This document shows, one piece after another, positions 1 to 8,084 of a DNA stretch of 59,951 nt. Under the pieces are notes generated by a model, which was given only the letters and a program-made list of their open reading frames with translations, did not search any database and was not told the origin of the DNA. Location: NCBI GenBank assembly GCA_934661765.1, contig CAKUJT010000004.1, forward strand, positions 1 to 59,951. The letters run 5' to 3'. The position numbers were made by a program, and so were the translations under genes. Numbering within the stretch: the stretch's first letter is position 1; every line of letters begins with the position of its first letter. This DNA is from an uncultured Senegalimassilia sp. (lineage in GTDB: Bacteria; Actinomycetota; Coriobacteriia; Coriobacteriales; Eggerthellaceae).

Positions 1-162
1 TTTTTAATGTGAATTCAAACAAATTTATGCATCAGTTTTTCTATAATATCAAAAAAATTCACTTTTTGCAAATTCCAGACTCTTTGAAAGTATCTGAACT
101 AAAAAGATCAACTGGATAAATTGCAAGAAATTGGATTTCTTTCTTTTATTATACGGGCAAAT

Positions 163-1437
163 TCACTTTGTTGTTGTTAACAATTTTGGTGCAATATTAC
201 ATAATGTACTGGTTAAATCGCAAGGTATTGCACTCTTATCCACATATGTTTTTTGTGTAAAAGATTGCCTTACATGCCCCAACATGTTTGATATAAGTTT
301 TTCACTTATACCAGCATCATCAAGCAAAGTGGCATAGGTATGTCGCAGATCATGAAAATGCATTTTAGGCAAACCGCATAACAATAGTAACTTGTTATAA
401 CACGATCTTATTCTACGTTTAGTGATAGGTTTACCATTCGGCTGACACGATATATAATCTAAATCATAAAAACCTGGTACTATCTCACTTAATCTTTTAT
501 ACTTTTCGTGTTGGTTTAAAATTTCTGCACACAGAAATTGTGGTATGTAAACAGTCCTTTTCGACGCAAGGGTTTTGGGTGCAATATATTGTTGGGTTGC
601 CATTTGTTCTTCTTTACCTTTGCGATCGAGTGTACTGCCTATCTGTCCATGAACTGTAATAGTTTTATCCTCAAAATTGACATCTTTATACCGCAGCCCT
701 GCTATTTCACTGATACGAAGCCCTGCAGTCATGGCAAATAATAATGGAATGTATAATTCTGAAAAGTTTGCCTTACAGGTATCAATCAATAATGTGCATT
801 GTTCAAGCGTCAGAATAACAACTTCCCTTTGTTTGTTTTTTTTGTTGCTCCTCCTTTTTTGTATTTTATGATACTTTTGAAAATTTTCAGCAGGATTAAT
901 AGATATGCATTGACGAGATTGAGCATATTGTAACGCTCTGGACATTACACTTAGTGCGGTTCTTTTTAAAGAATTGCTTTTGCCTTTAGAATCAATGTAC
1001 TGTTCTAGTTTTTTAAAATCCTTTTCTGTTAAAGAAGTAATCTTTTTTTTCGTTTTATTGATATCTAATGCTTTAAAGATATAATTATATATAATGTTCC
1101 TGTAAGTGTAATAAGTATTGTAAGCAATATGTCGCTCATCAATCATATAATAGTATAACCAAAATTCAAAAAAATCTTTTGTTTCTATATTAAAAGGTAC
1201 AAAAGTTTTTGAATCTAATGCAACGATAGTTTCTTCTTTTGCAGCTTCAGCAGCCTTTTTTGTTTTAAATCCTGAACGTTGATATTCTTTCTTTTCTCCG
1301 TTTTCAAAAAAAACCGTAAACCTATATGCATAGCCATTTTTCATTGAAGTTAGACTAGGACGGAATTGCCATTTTACTATCTTGCCGTAAAATAAAAACG
1401 GATTGACTACAGGATATTGTAATTCTTTAACCTTCAT
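163..1437 (-). CDS. Tyrosine recombinase (integrase), second of a tandem pair
   Basis: Site-specific DNA recombinase expected to cut and rejoin attachment sites of the mobile element. The 424-residue protein has an N-terminal arm, a SAM-like core-binding region (about residues 90-190) and a C-terminal catalytic domain. Catalytic residues are visible: Arg in GLRISEIAGLR, the HFHDLRH box, the LGH motif and the tyrosine in KTYVDKS. I start it at 1437 because a GGAG-type ribosome-binding site precedes that ATG; an in-frame ATG at 1467 would overlap the previous gene. It begins 4 bases after the upstream recombinase stops, so the two are probably translationally coupled. Position at the very edge of the element fits an integrase. 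Family assignment is certain; the attachment site is not visible. Confidence 0.93.
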   Translation of the reverse strand: MKVKELQYPVVNPFLFYGKIVKWQFRPSLTSMKNGYAYRFTVFFENGEKKEYQRSGFKTKKAAEAAKEETIVALDSKTFVPFNIETKDFFEFWLYYYMIDERHIAYNTYYTYRNIIYNYIFKALDINKTKKKITSLTEKDFKKLEQYIDSKGKSNSLKRTALSVMSRALQYAQSRQCISINPAENFQKYHKIQKRRSNKKNKQREVVILTLEQCTLLIDTCKANFSELYIPLLFAMTAGLRISEIAGLRYKDVNFEDKTITVHGQIGSTLDRKGKEEQMATQQYIAPKTLASKRTVYIPQFLCAEILNQHEKYKRLSEIVPGFYDLDYISCQPNGKPITKRRIRSCYNKLLLLCGLPKMHFHDLRHTYATLLDDAGISEKLISNMLGHVRQSFTQKTYVDKSAIPCDLTSTLCNIAPKLLTTTK

Positions 1438-1441
1438 TCTC

Positions 1442-2620
1442 CTATCTCCTTTGTAATGTCGGATCAAAAGTTTCTATAAATTTCTTTAAATCTGTATCAG
1501 CTTCGAAAATTCCGCAATAGATTTCAAAAGTTGTTGTTTCCGAAGCATGTCCCAAATATCGTGAAATTTCTTTTAAAGGAACACCAGCTTCAAATAATAA
1601 TGTCGCACACAGATGCCTAAACTTGTGCATAGAAATAGGTTGGAGATTTGCGGATAAATATATTTGTTTGATGTTGTTATCGAAAGTTCCTTTACATTTT
1701 ATATTGCCAGTCGATGTCAAACAAACAAAATCACTGTAGCATTTATATTGTACATAAGGTCCTAGAAGAATACTTTCGTTTAATAATTTGCGTTCCTCTA
1801 ACATAGGCCATAAAAAATCTGGTACTTTTAAAGTACGGATGCTTGTAACGGTCTTGGGGTTATTAAAGAAGGAATCTATATTTTCTTCTGTTATTTTATC
1901 GGCAATGGATGTTGTTGTGTTAGGGGCTTGTCGCTTTATAGCTACTGTTTGTTTTTTCCAGTCAAAATCACTAAAACGTAAACCTCGAATTTCTCCTTTT
2001 CGCAACCCCATAAATAATGCCAAAAGTATTTCTAAATAAATAGAACTATCACGAGCTACATATAAAAACTTTTTTAATTCCTCTGCGTTATACAATTTTA
2101 TTTTTGACGAAGGATTGTAATAAACTATCGCATCTTCCATGGGACTGCAAGATAATCGAGATGATATAATGGCATCATTAAAAGCAACTCTCAAAAACTT
2201 TTGTGCTGTAAATGCAGCACATTTTGATAGTGGAGCTATATGAGCCAATAACAAATCAATATCTGTGGACATAACCTCTTTTAAAATCTTATCATATGTC
2301 ATTGATGGAAAAATAAGATGATAAATAGCCCAGCGAGCTACAGAGAGATATGAAGCACTAGCATAACCCGATAACACATTTTGATACCAGTCATCCAGAT
2401 ATTCAGATAATGTTAATGCATTCCGTCCATATATCTTTTTTATTTTTTTTAAATCAGTTATATATTTTTCTTTCGCCTCCTTGTAAAAAGAGTAAGCATC
2501 ATTCTCATTAGGAAAATTCTTCTTTTTCATAATAATTGTTTTGTTATTAAAATTGACTTCTTTGTAATTACATATCCAACCTCTACTACTTTTTTGGATT
2601 GATTCTCTCATAAAATCCAT
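1442..2620 (-). CDS. Tyrosine recombinase (integrase), first of a tandem pair
   Basis: A second phage-type integrase of 392 residues, directly upstream of the other. It has Arg in GLRKGEIRGLR, the box HKFRHLCATL, LGHASETTT and a tyrosine in FEIYCGI, so the active site looks complete. An AAGGAGAT ribosome-binding site precedes the ATG at 2620. The two recombinases share architecture but little sequence, so they are unlikely to be a recent duplication. Tandem recombinases may act as a heteromeric pair or on different sites; the sequence does not tell which. The excisionase-like gene lies just upstream, completing a recombination module. Confidence 0.93.
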   Translation of the reverse strand: MDFMRESIQKSSRGWICNYKEVNFNNKTIIMKKKNFPNENDAYSFYKEAKEKYITDLKKIKKIYGRNALTLSEYLDDWYQNVLSGYASASYLSVARWAIYHLIFPSMTYDKILKEVMSTDIDLLLAHIAPLSKCAAFTAQKFLRVAFNDAIISSRLSCSPMEDAIVYYNPSSKIKLYNAEELKKFLYVARDSSIYLEILLALFMGLRKGEIRGLRFSDFDWKKQTVAIKRQAPNTTTSIADKITEENIDSFFNNPKTVTSIRTLKVPDFLWPMLEERKLLNESILLGPYVQYKCYSDFVCLTSTGNIKCKGTFDNNIKQIYLSANLQPISMHKFRHLCATLLFEAGVPLKEISRYLGHASETTTFEIYCGIFEADTDLKKFIETFDPTLQRR

Positions 2621-2756
2621 AAATATCTCCTTTTGTAGTGAGAAAAGGAATTTGATAGAAAATAAATACCAAATCGTTTAGATATGGTATTTTAATTGTA
2701 ACATCAAATTTCAATCCTGCGGCTATTTTCTTTTACAGTACTGTATTTAGTTTGGT

Positions 2757-2942
2757 TTAGAAATTATTGCTATAAAACCATTTATCAAATTTATCTTTAG
2801 GTATACGATATGTACTATCAATCTTAATAACAGGGAAAGGCTTTTTACTGTTATACGCATTTTTTATAAAATCATATGCTTTTGTGCGGCTAAGTCCTAA
2901 AATTGTTTGAATGTCCGTTACTGTGTAAACTTTCTTTTCCAT
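2757..2942 (-). CDS. Excisionase-like small HTH DNA-binding protein
   Basis: A 61-residue protein with a winged-helix/MerR-like fold of the excisionase type: VTDIQTILGLSRTKAYDFIK forms the helix-turn-helix, followed by YRIPKDKFDKWF, the usual C-terminal signature of Xis-like proteins. It would bind element ends and bias the recombinases towards excision, or regulate them. I choose the ATG at 2942, preceded by GGAGGACAAATC; an in-frame upstream extension to 3029 would translate an operator-like palindrome at 3004-3026. It is the first gene of the recombination module. Confidence 0.85.
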   Translation of the reverse strand: MEKKVYTVTDIQTILGLSRTKAYDFIKNAYNSKKPFPVIKIDSTYRIPKDKFDKWFYSNNF

Positions 2943-3030
2943 GATTTGTCCTCCTGATTTCGAAAAAATTTTATTTACAGAATTAATATGTAAAGAAAAT
3001 TCAGAAAAAGGAATCCGATTCTTTTTCAAT

Positions 3031-3078
3031 AAAAAAGCTTCAAAAGAACATAAATTCTTTTGAAGCTTTTATTTTTAG
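3031..3078 (-). terminator. Strong Rho-independent terminator after the thermonuclease gene
   Basis: A long perfect hairpin (stem AGCTTCAAAAGAA with its complement) is flanked by an A run and a T run, so it could stop transcription in either direction. It separates the thermonuclease unit from the excisionase promoter. Confidence 0.8.
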
Positions 3079-3125
3079 GAAAAAGTCTCCATATTTCAAT
3101 ATATGGGGACTTAACAGGATGAAAA

Positions 3126-3842
3126 TTAATAACATTTTTTACAGGCAGTGTAACCTTTTGATATAGCATCTGCCTTCTTTGTTTTACTCGGATTTTTCAT
3201 ACCGCTGCAACCAGCATAAGAGTGATATTTGCTACCGCTCCTAGATACCCAGACATAATTATTTGATTCTTTCGTTGGTGTTGTAATGTTCTTGGATGAT
3301 GAACTGTCAGGAAAAGCAGCGCTATAGTTCTTCCAGATACCGAGTTTTTTCTTTTTTGCCTTTCTTTCTGATGTTTTTAAAGTGCCAGTATATTTATATT
3401 TTCCATATATGTAATATATACGAGCATACCCTTTTCTCACTAATTTATCCTGCAGTAATTTTCCGTCTACCCATATCCACGCAAGTCTTCTTCCGTATTT
3501 ATCCGTTTTATTCCCATCATATTGTATTTGGATTTTTTTCGCCTTTTTTAATTCTGACTTTGTATAGTCAGATGCTCTTTTTCCCATGAAAGCAACAGGC
3601 GTGTTTGGTTTAACTGTTTCTGGTGTATCTACTGCAAGAAATCGGAAAGTATAAGTTCTTCCTTTCACGGATAATTTAGCGGTATCTCCATCCACAGCCC
3701 TGACAAACTTTGCTGTTTGTCTCTTTGATACAGCCGCTTCAACAGAGACAACAGGCGAATACGTTGTACCGGCAGGCATCACCCCTGTAATAAGCAGTAA
3801 ACTTAATATAAAACTTAATGTTACTTTCCTTAGTTTATTCAT
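3126..3842 (-). CDS. Secreted thermonuclease (SNase family) with C-terminal Cys motif
   Basis: A staphylococcal-nuclease-type extracellular nuclease of 238 residues that would hydrolyse DNA and RNA outside the cell. Residues 1-36 are a signal peptide ending near VSVEAA. The SNase domain spans about residues 40-170 and keeps the catalytic set: VDGDT (Asp), RFLAVDTPE (Arg, Asp, Glu) and TDKYGRR (Arg). After a Ser/Thr/Lys linker, the last ~45 residues contain a small module with CSGM and CKKCY, as seen at the end of many Firmicutes thermonucleases, possibly metal binding. The gene ends at a strong terminator and starts 2 bases after the preceding small gene stops, so it is probably co-transcribed with that gene. 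Confidence 0.92.
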   Translation of the reverse strand: MNKLRKVTLSFILSLLLITGVMPAGTTYSPVVSVEAAVSKRQTAKFVRAVDGDTAKLSVKGRTYTFRFLAVDTPETVKPNTPVAFMGKRASDYTKSELKKAKKIQIQYDGNKTDKYGRRLAWIWVDGKLLQDKLVRKGYARIYYIYGKYKYTGTLKTSERKAKKKKLGIWKNYSAAFPDSSSSKNITTPTKESNNYVWVSRSGSKYHSYAGCSGMKNPSKTKKADAISKGYTACKKCY

Positions 3843-3844
3843 TT

Positions 3845-4243
3845 TTATTCCTCCTCAAAAAAATCTTTTAGTGCATTATTTGATATCGTATTATGAAAAT
3901 ATTTTTGATAAACATCCCTATATGGTGACTGTTTAAAAATAATCTGCATAAGAGATGAATTTGAGTATTGGTCACATTCATCTACAATACCCCGTATAAG
4001 TTCCATATCTTGTTTCTTTATATGATGTTTCTGCCTTGAATTTCCAACAGCTATATTTCCTCCGGCATACACTTTATAATTTCGATAAACAGACTTTACC
4101 ACTGGACCAAACATCCATGCTTCTATCTTATCCTTAAAACATGGATTATTTGTTGCAACAAGAAATTCTGCCTGTACATAATATAAAACTTTTTGTAATT
4201 TTAAGTTAGTCATACAGTATTTTTTTTTCTCTACAATAGTCAA
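3845..4243 (-). pseudogene. Panacea/DUF4065-type protein with damaged 5' end
   Basis: The 132-residue product from a TTG codon contains the Panacea (DUF4065, SocA/GepA-like) core: MTNLKLQKVLYYVQAEFL and EAWMFGPVVKSVYRNY. Such domains are antitoxin or proteolysis-adaptor modules. The usual N-terminal helix is not in this frame, but it is encoded just upstream in the neighbouring frame (ALEISQYIIDYCREKK), and the two frames meet at a run of nine A at about 4220-4230. This suggests a one-base frameshift in a homopolymer, through mutation, phase variation, slippage or sequencing error. A ribosome-binding site (AGGTGAT) lies before the upstream frame, but the codon in start position is ATA. It may still be translated from the TTG or from the internal ATG. 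Confidence 0.7.
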
Positions 4244-4541
4244 TGATATATTGAGATATTTCTAACGCATCGTATATAAAAATCACCTCTTGTTCATGTT
4301 GAGCTCTTTGTACAATTTTTTAGCTTCTTATATATCTGCATTGGGAAGAACTCTTTTGATAAATTGATGAAAAAACTTATGTTGTCCGATAAGCGCACAC
4401 CCCGTCTATAATCTATAATTTAGGTGGGGATGGCTCACTTAATGTAATTTTCTTCTGATTATTGGATCTACATTCATGTTTTTATTCTCCTCTCGTATAA
4501 TATATCAAAATCTTCATATATAAGAATTTTTATATGAAAAA
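4244..4541. other. Non-coding or decayed interval
   Basis: Holds the shifted 5' end of the Panacea gene (to about 4280) and AT-rich sequence. A short minus-strand open frame around 4285-4400 looks like a decayed C-terminus but matches nothing I recognise. No convincing promoter was picked out. Confidence 0.4.
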
Positions 4542-4967
4542 TCAAAAAGAAATATCTGCAAACACATCGCCTTCTAATTCTATTATATACTTCATTGGAA
4601 TCTTCTCTCCATTTTTCATATTAAGGCATTTCTCTATTAAGTCTATATTTTTCAATCGCCCATACATCTCGGTATAGCTTCCACCTACTTTCCTTTTATC
4701 AGGTACGAAATAACAAATGCTGATTAATGGGTGCTTATACTGTATTTTTTGTAATATGCACAACTTCTGATTGATTTCCTCTTTTTTCTTACTTTCAAGT
4801 GGATGAAACTGGTCTGTGATTCGGGAGACCTCTCTTACTTCCTCGTCATATCCTGTCAATGCAGCAAACGGAGCAAATTGGGCTGCTCTATCAAGTAATG
4901 ACATTTGCGGATGTTTCTTTGATACATGATGCGGAAGATTAATAATATCATCATAGTTTCCTTTCAC
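4542..4967 (-). CDS. YolD-like family protein partnered with Y-polymerase
   Basis: A 141-residue small protein of the kind repeatedly found next to UmuC/ImuB-type polymerases in Firmicutes mobile elements. The N-terminal signature HHVSKKHPQMSLLDRAAQFA, with FAALTGYDEEV following, is typical of this family. It starts with GTG at 4967 and overlaps the polymerase stop codon in a GTGA arrangement, with AGGAGGACA upstream, so it is translationally coupled. Its likely role is as an accessory subunit in translesion synthesis or mutagenesis; the exact biochemical function is not established. Confidence 0.75.
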   Translation of the reverse strand: MKGNYDDIINLPHHVSKKHPQMSLLDRAAQFAPFAALTGYDEEVREVSRITDQFHPLESKKKEEINQKLCILQKIQYKHPLISICYFVPDKRKVGGSYTEMYGRLKNIDLIEKCLNMKNGEKIPMKYIIELEGDVFADISF

Positions 4968-6436
4968 GCTTTATGTCCTCCTATCTGTCCATTTCGCTCT
5001 ATAGTTGTAGCGCCTTCCTCATAACTAATTCCCCGTAAAATTGCATTTTTTCCGTACTTTCTCTTAATATTTAAAAGAGATTCTTGTAATTTTTGTTCCT
5101 TTTCCTGTTCTTTTCTTAGTGTTTCGTAATCTGTAAACAAGTTCAACTGTTGATATTTTACATCTTCTTTTGGCTGAACCTTTCCTACAGATAAGGTAAT
5201 CCGACGGATAAGTAATTTCTTATCAATAATCCGGTCATACAGTTTTGACACACTATCAGATATAATTTTTAACGAAGCGGTTGCATTCGGAAAGTTTTCA
5301 GTCCCATGGGCATGTTCCGGGACTTTTCGTCCGTAATGATCCGTTTTAATTTCACCCTTATAATCTGTTTGCATGAAACTTTCCCTATCATATCCTACTG
5401 TTAATATGACTTGCTTTGCTGTCAGACCTTTTCCAAAGAGGTCATAAGATATCTGTTCAGCCATTTCTAATACAACAATCTTTGCTTTATCCGTTGAATA
5501 GGCACAACTTAATACTTGTCCGGAACCAATACTTTTTTCCTCTGGTTTATAATTTTTTATATCTGCTATCGTACATGGTTCATAACCCCATGCGTGATCA
5601 ATCAGTAACTCTGCATTAATTCCAAACAATTTATATAATAATTCTTCATTGTAGTATTCGTTTTCTTTTCCAATGGAACATCGTGCAATATCTCCCATCG
5701 TGTAAATTTGATATACAGCAAGTTTTTTAGCATATCCTTGTCCTATCCGCCAGAAATCGGTAATCGGCATATGATTCCATAGTTGTCTTCGGTACGTCAT
5801 TTCATTAAGATGAGCTATTCGAACACCATTTTCGTCTGCTGGCACATGCTTTGCCATAATATCCATTGCCACTTTCGCAAGATACAGATTTGTTCCAATC
5901 CCGGCTGCTGCTGTTATTCCAGTTTGTTTTAATATTTCTGTTATCACTTTTGAAACCAGCTGTTTTGCTTCCATCTCATATGTCTTTAAATATCCTGAAA
6001 GATCAATAAAAACTTCATCAATGGAATATACATGGATGTCCTCTGGTGCAAAATATTGAAGATATATCTTATAGATCCTTGTACTGTATTCCATATACAA
6101 TCTCATTCGAGGGGGAGCGGTAATATAGCCAAGTGCAACAGCTGGATCAGATAATTTCTCATTATAAAAAGACTGCCCGATAAATTTGTGTCCGGGAGCA
6201 TTCTGGAGCCTTTGGGCATTAATTTTTTTAACCTGATGTATTACTTCAAATAGTCGAGGTCGTCCAGGGATTCCATAAGATTTTAGAGACGGTGATACAG
6301 CCAGACATATAGTTTTTTCCGTCCGGCTTTTGTCTGCTACTACTAAATTTGTTGTTAAAGGATCTAATCCTCTCTCGACACATTCAACGGAGGCATAAAA
6401 AGATTTTAAATCTATTGCTGCATATATCTTATCCAA
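4964..6436 (-). CDS. Y-family DNA polymerase (UmuC/DinB-like)
   Basis: A translesion DNA polymerase of 490 residues that would copy damaged DNA with low fidelity. The N-terminal AAIDLKSFYASVE carries the first catalytic Asp; YSIDEVFIDLS carries the second Asp-Glu pair; a helix-hairpin-helix region follows around residues 225-260 (DFWRIGQGYAKKL), then the little-finger domain (about 290-420). The C-terminal tail includes QLNLFTDYE, resembling a clamp-binding motif. The start is a TTG at 6436 behind GGGGAAGATGAGA. It forms an operon with the downstream YolD-like gene. Mobile elements often carry such pairs, perhaps to survive DNA damage after transfer. Confidence 0.93.
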   Translation of the reverse strand: MDKIYAAIDLKSFYASVECVERGLDPLTTNLVVADKSRTEKTICLAVSPSLKSYGIPGRPRLFEVIHQVKKINAQRLQNAPGHKFIGQSFYNEKLSDPAVALGYITAPPRMRLYMEYSTRIYKIYLQYFAPEDIHVYSIDEVFIDLSGYLKTYEMEAKQLVSKVITEILKQTGITAAAGIGTNLYLAKVAMDIMAKHVPADENGVRIAHLNEMTYRRQLWNHMPITDFWRIGQGYAKKLAVYQIYTMGDIARCSIGKENEYYNEELLYKLFGINAELLIDHAWGYEPCTIADIKNYKPEEKSIGSGQVLSCAYSTDKAKIVVLEMAEQISYDLFGKGLTAKQVILTVGYDRESFMQTDYKGEIKTDHYGRKVPEHAHGTENFPNATASLKIISDSVSKLYDRIIDKKLLIRRITLSVGKVQPKEDVKYQQLNLFTDYETLRKEQEKEQKLQESLLNIKRKYGKNAILRGISYEEGATTIERNGQIGGHKA

Positions 6437-6766
6437 ATCTCATCTTCCCCTAAATCCACATAATATATTTCTTATATTTAGTATATCATACATACGTTCT
6501 TCTATCCATAGAGGAAATTTGGGACAAAAAAAGACCTATCTGAATCTTTAAATTCTCATAGGTCTTTTTTTAAAGAAGGATAGTTATTGATAGCATAATG
6601 CTACGAACCTGGCTTTGGCAATACATTGTCCTTCTCTATAAATATGATAAAACAAATACATATTCATTTATCGCCAGATTGTTTTCTTGAGACTAAAACC
6701 AGCTTTTCGTTATTTTTTGTAATCATATGCAGCAATAAGTGCATCAATGTTATCCATATTTTTTAT
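6437..6766. other. Intergenic interval holding a terminator
   Basis: Apart from the terminator at 6526-6573, I see no gene. The part at 6600-6760 is AT-rich and gives only weak open frames. The polymerase promoter should lie between 6440 and 6520. Confidence 0.5.
6526..6573 (-). terminator. Terminator between membrane-protein gene and polymerase
   Basis: AAAAAAGACCTAT and ATAGGTCTTTTTTT form a stem of about 13 pairs with an AT-rich loop and U tracts on both sides. It would end the transcript coming from the 7282 gene. Confidence 0.75.
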
Positions 6767-7282
6767 TTAACGCATATGAGATATAACATAACTTGCACAA
6801 GCTGCACTATTCATTAACATTGCGCGTTTCTTTTTATTCTGTTTCTCTATTTCTTTTTGTTCGTGTATTTTTTGTTGTAACACAGAAATAAGGTATTCCT
6901 GACTGTTTGGAATTTTCCCATAGTTAGTATCACTCTTAACTATCAGCAAAATTTCTTCTAATTCTGCAGATGTAAGATATATATTTACATCCTGTTGTGA
7001 GGGACTAACTTCTGATATGGTGTTTTGAGCAATGTTATCTGATTCTTGAGGTATAGTCTCATCGAAAACACCTATCAGCGAAAAAAGAAATACAAAATCA
7101 ATTAGAATAAAAACTGCCACCACTGCTCCTACCCCCTGTTTTGAAAAATCCATCTTCCATAATAACATCGGTAAAGCTATGGTTGCCGTTATAAAGATAA
7201 GAGTACATAAAATAATATTTTTTTGCAATTCCTTTTCTTTTTCTGATTCTTTTTTTATTTTCTCCATTTTTCTTTTCTCCAT
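6767..7282 (-). CDS. Small membrane protein, unknown function
   Basis: Unrecognised 171-residue protein. After a charged, Lys/Glu-rich start there are two hydrophobic segments (about residues 23-43 and 52-75), followed by a hydrophilic region with predicted helices and a basic C-terminal segment (KQNKKKRAM). The start at 7282 follows a weak ribosome-binding site; the ATG six codons in, behind GGAGAAAAG, is an alternative. Its leader is a full copy of the dispersed structured RNA element (7304-7590), so its expression is probably tied to that element. Confidence 0.6.
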   Translation of the reverse strand: MEKRKMEKIKKESEKEKELQKNIILCTLIFITATIALPMLLWKMDFSKQGVGAVVAVFILIDFVFLFSLIGVFDETIPQESDNIAQNTISEVSPSQQDVNIYLTSAELEEILLIVKSDTNYGKIPNSQEYLISVLQQKIHEQKEIEKQNKKKRAMLMNSAACASYVISHMR

Positions 7283-7303
7283 TTCTTCTTTAATATTCGA
7301 ACC

Positions 7304-7590
7304 GTTTTAATCCCCAGCCGGTATCCTTTATGCGAAGGCTGACTGCCGATATTTCTCCCGGCGGTGCTTAACTCTTGGTAGTAGGAGGTACCGATATCTC
7401 CGCTCGCTACTGCTGCTATGTGAACTCTACAATTCATCTCACTACCTACATTTCATTTAGAGGGTAGGAGAATCCTCGTTTTTTTTATAAAACTACCCTC
7501 CTTCCTAAAACAGACATTTTATATATATCATTTTTTTAGAAGAAAGATATTTTTAGAAGAAAAAATTACTTGTTGAACGAATCCATAAAT
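7304..7590 (-). repeat. Structured leader RNA element, copy a
   Basis: Full copy of a ~280-base dispersed element. In transcribed order it has an A/T-rich TTCTTCTAAAAA box, a probable promoter, a GGGTAG/CTACCC hairpin, a hairpin carrying GCGGAGAtatCGGTA, a GC-rich stem, and the 3' end ACCGGCTGGGGATTAAAAC. Other copies are at 15089-15355, 24111-24255, 54983-55250 and, partial, 11577-11692. Loop sequences are conserved while stems differ, which suggests selected RNA structure. A 60-codon frame crosses it here, but in copies b and d the same frame stops early, so coding is unlikely. It could be the right end/guide-RNA scaffold of a TnpB-type insertion sequence or a CRISPR-repeat mimic. Confidence 0.6.
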
Positions 7591-7630
7591 AATCACTCCT
7601 ATTTTTGTTTCTATATTTTATCAGTAATGA

Positions 7631-7679
7631 CAGAGTACCACGTCCATAGGAGCGATTGCACCTCATGGGTGTGGAGACT
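7631..7679. mobile_element. Short hairpin insertion (IS200/IS605-like palindromic element)
   Basis: About 49 bases found again at 45836-45883. On the minus strand it reads AGTCTCCAC... to ...GGACGTGGTACTCTG, and CCAC-CCAT pairs with ATGG-CGTGG. Both copies follow the tetranucleotide ATGA, the target preference reported for HEARO/IscB-type IS605 elements. Here it sits directly behind the cas8c stop codon. It looks like a non-autonomous palindromic derivative. Confidence 0.6.
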
Positions 7680-8084
7680 TCATATTGCAATAGCTTCCGG
7701 TTTTTCTGCATCTTCTTCTTGCTTCTGATAAAAGCTTTCTTTTTGATGATAATATCCTAAAATATAAGAATCGCTTAATTTTCCAGTTAATTTAGTTTCT
7801 CTTCCATCAACCTTTTCAAAAATTTCCTGAAAGATTTTTTGATATTTGATGTATAAGCTGTTTTTCCTTCGTTTTAATTTATTAAGATATGGCACAATCT
7901 TATTTTTAAGTACGATTAATGTAGCGGCAGGACGCTGCACATATTTATTTTGATATCTTACAGCATTTGGTATACGGGATTTTAACTCTTCTTCTGTATA
8001 TGTATCAAGCTCCGCTTTTTCGTAAACGGCTAATAGCCGTCCCATCAAATAACTAATTTCAGTGTTGTCTAAGTCTAAGGTCAT
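7680..8084 (-). CDS. cas11c: Internal small subunit Cas11c within cas8c
   Basis: Type I-C systems make their small subunit by internal translation initiation within cas8c. Here an ATG at 8082-8084, in frame with cas8c, is preceded at eight bases by a near-perfect Shine-Dalgarno AAAGGAGG (8093-8100), unusual inside a coding region. The 134-residue product starts MTLDLDNTEISYLMGRLL and is helical and basic, as expected for Cas11. It would form the belly filament of Cascade. Assignment is by position, length and ribosome-binding site. Confidence 0.82.
   Translation of the reverse strand: MTLDLDNTEISYLMGRLLAVYEKAELDTYTEEELKSRIPNAVRYQNKYVQRPAATLIVLKNKIVPYLNKLKRRKNSLYIKYQKIFQEIFEKVDGRETKLTGKLSDSYILGYYHQKESFYQKQEEDAEKPEAIAI

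Noticed and set aside
3126..3842. Loss of the catalytic glutamate in the thermonuclease
   Set aside because: On realignment the Glu is in VDTPE and all catalytic residues are present.
7255..7437. Sixty-codon frame across structured element copy a
   Set aside because: The same frame is interrupted after 22-23 codons in copies b and d, so conservation is at the RNA level.
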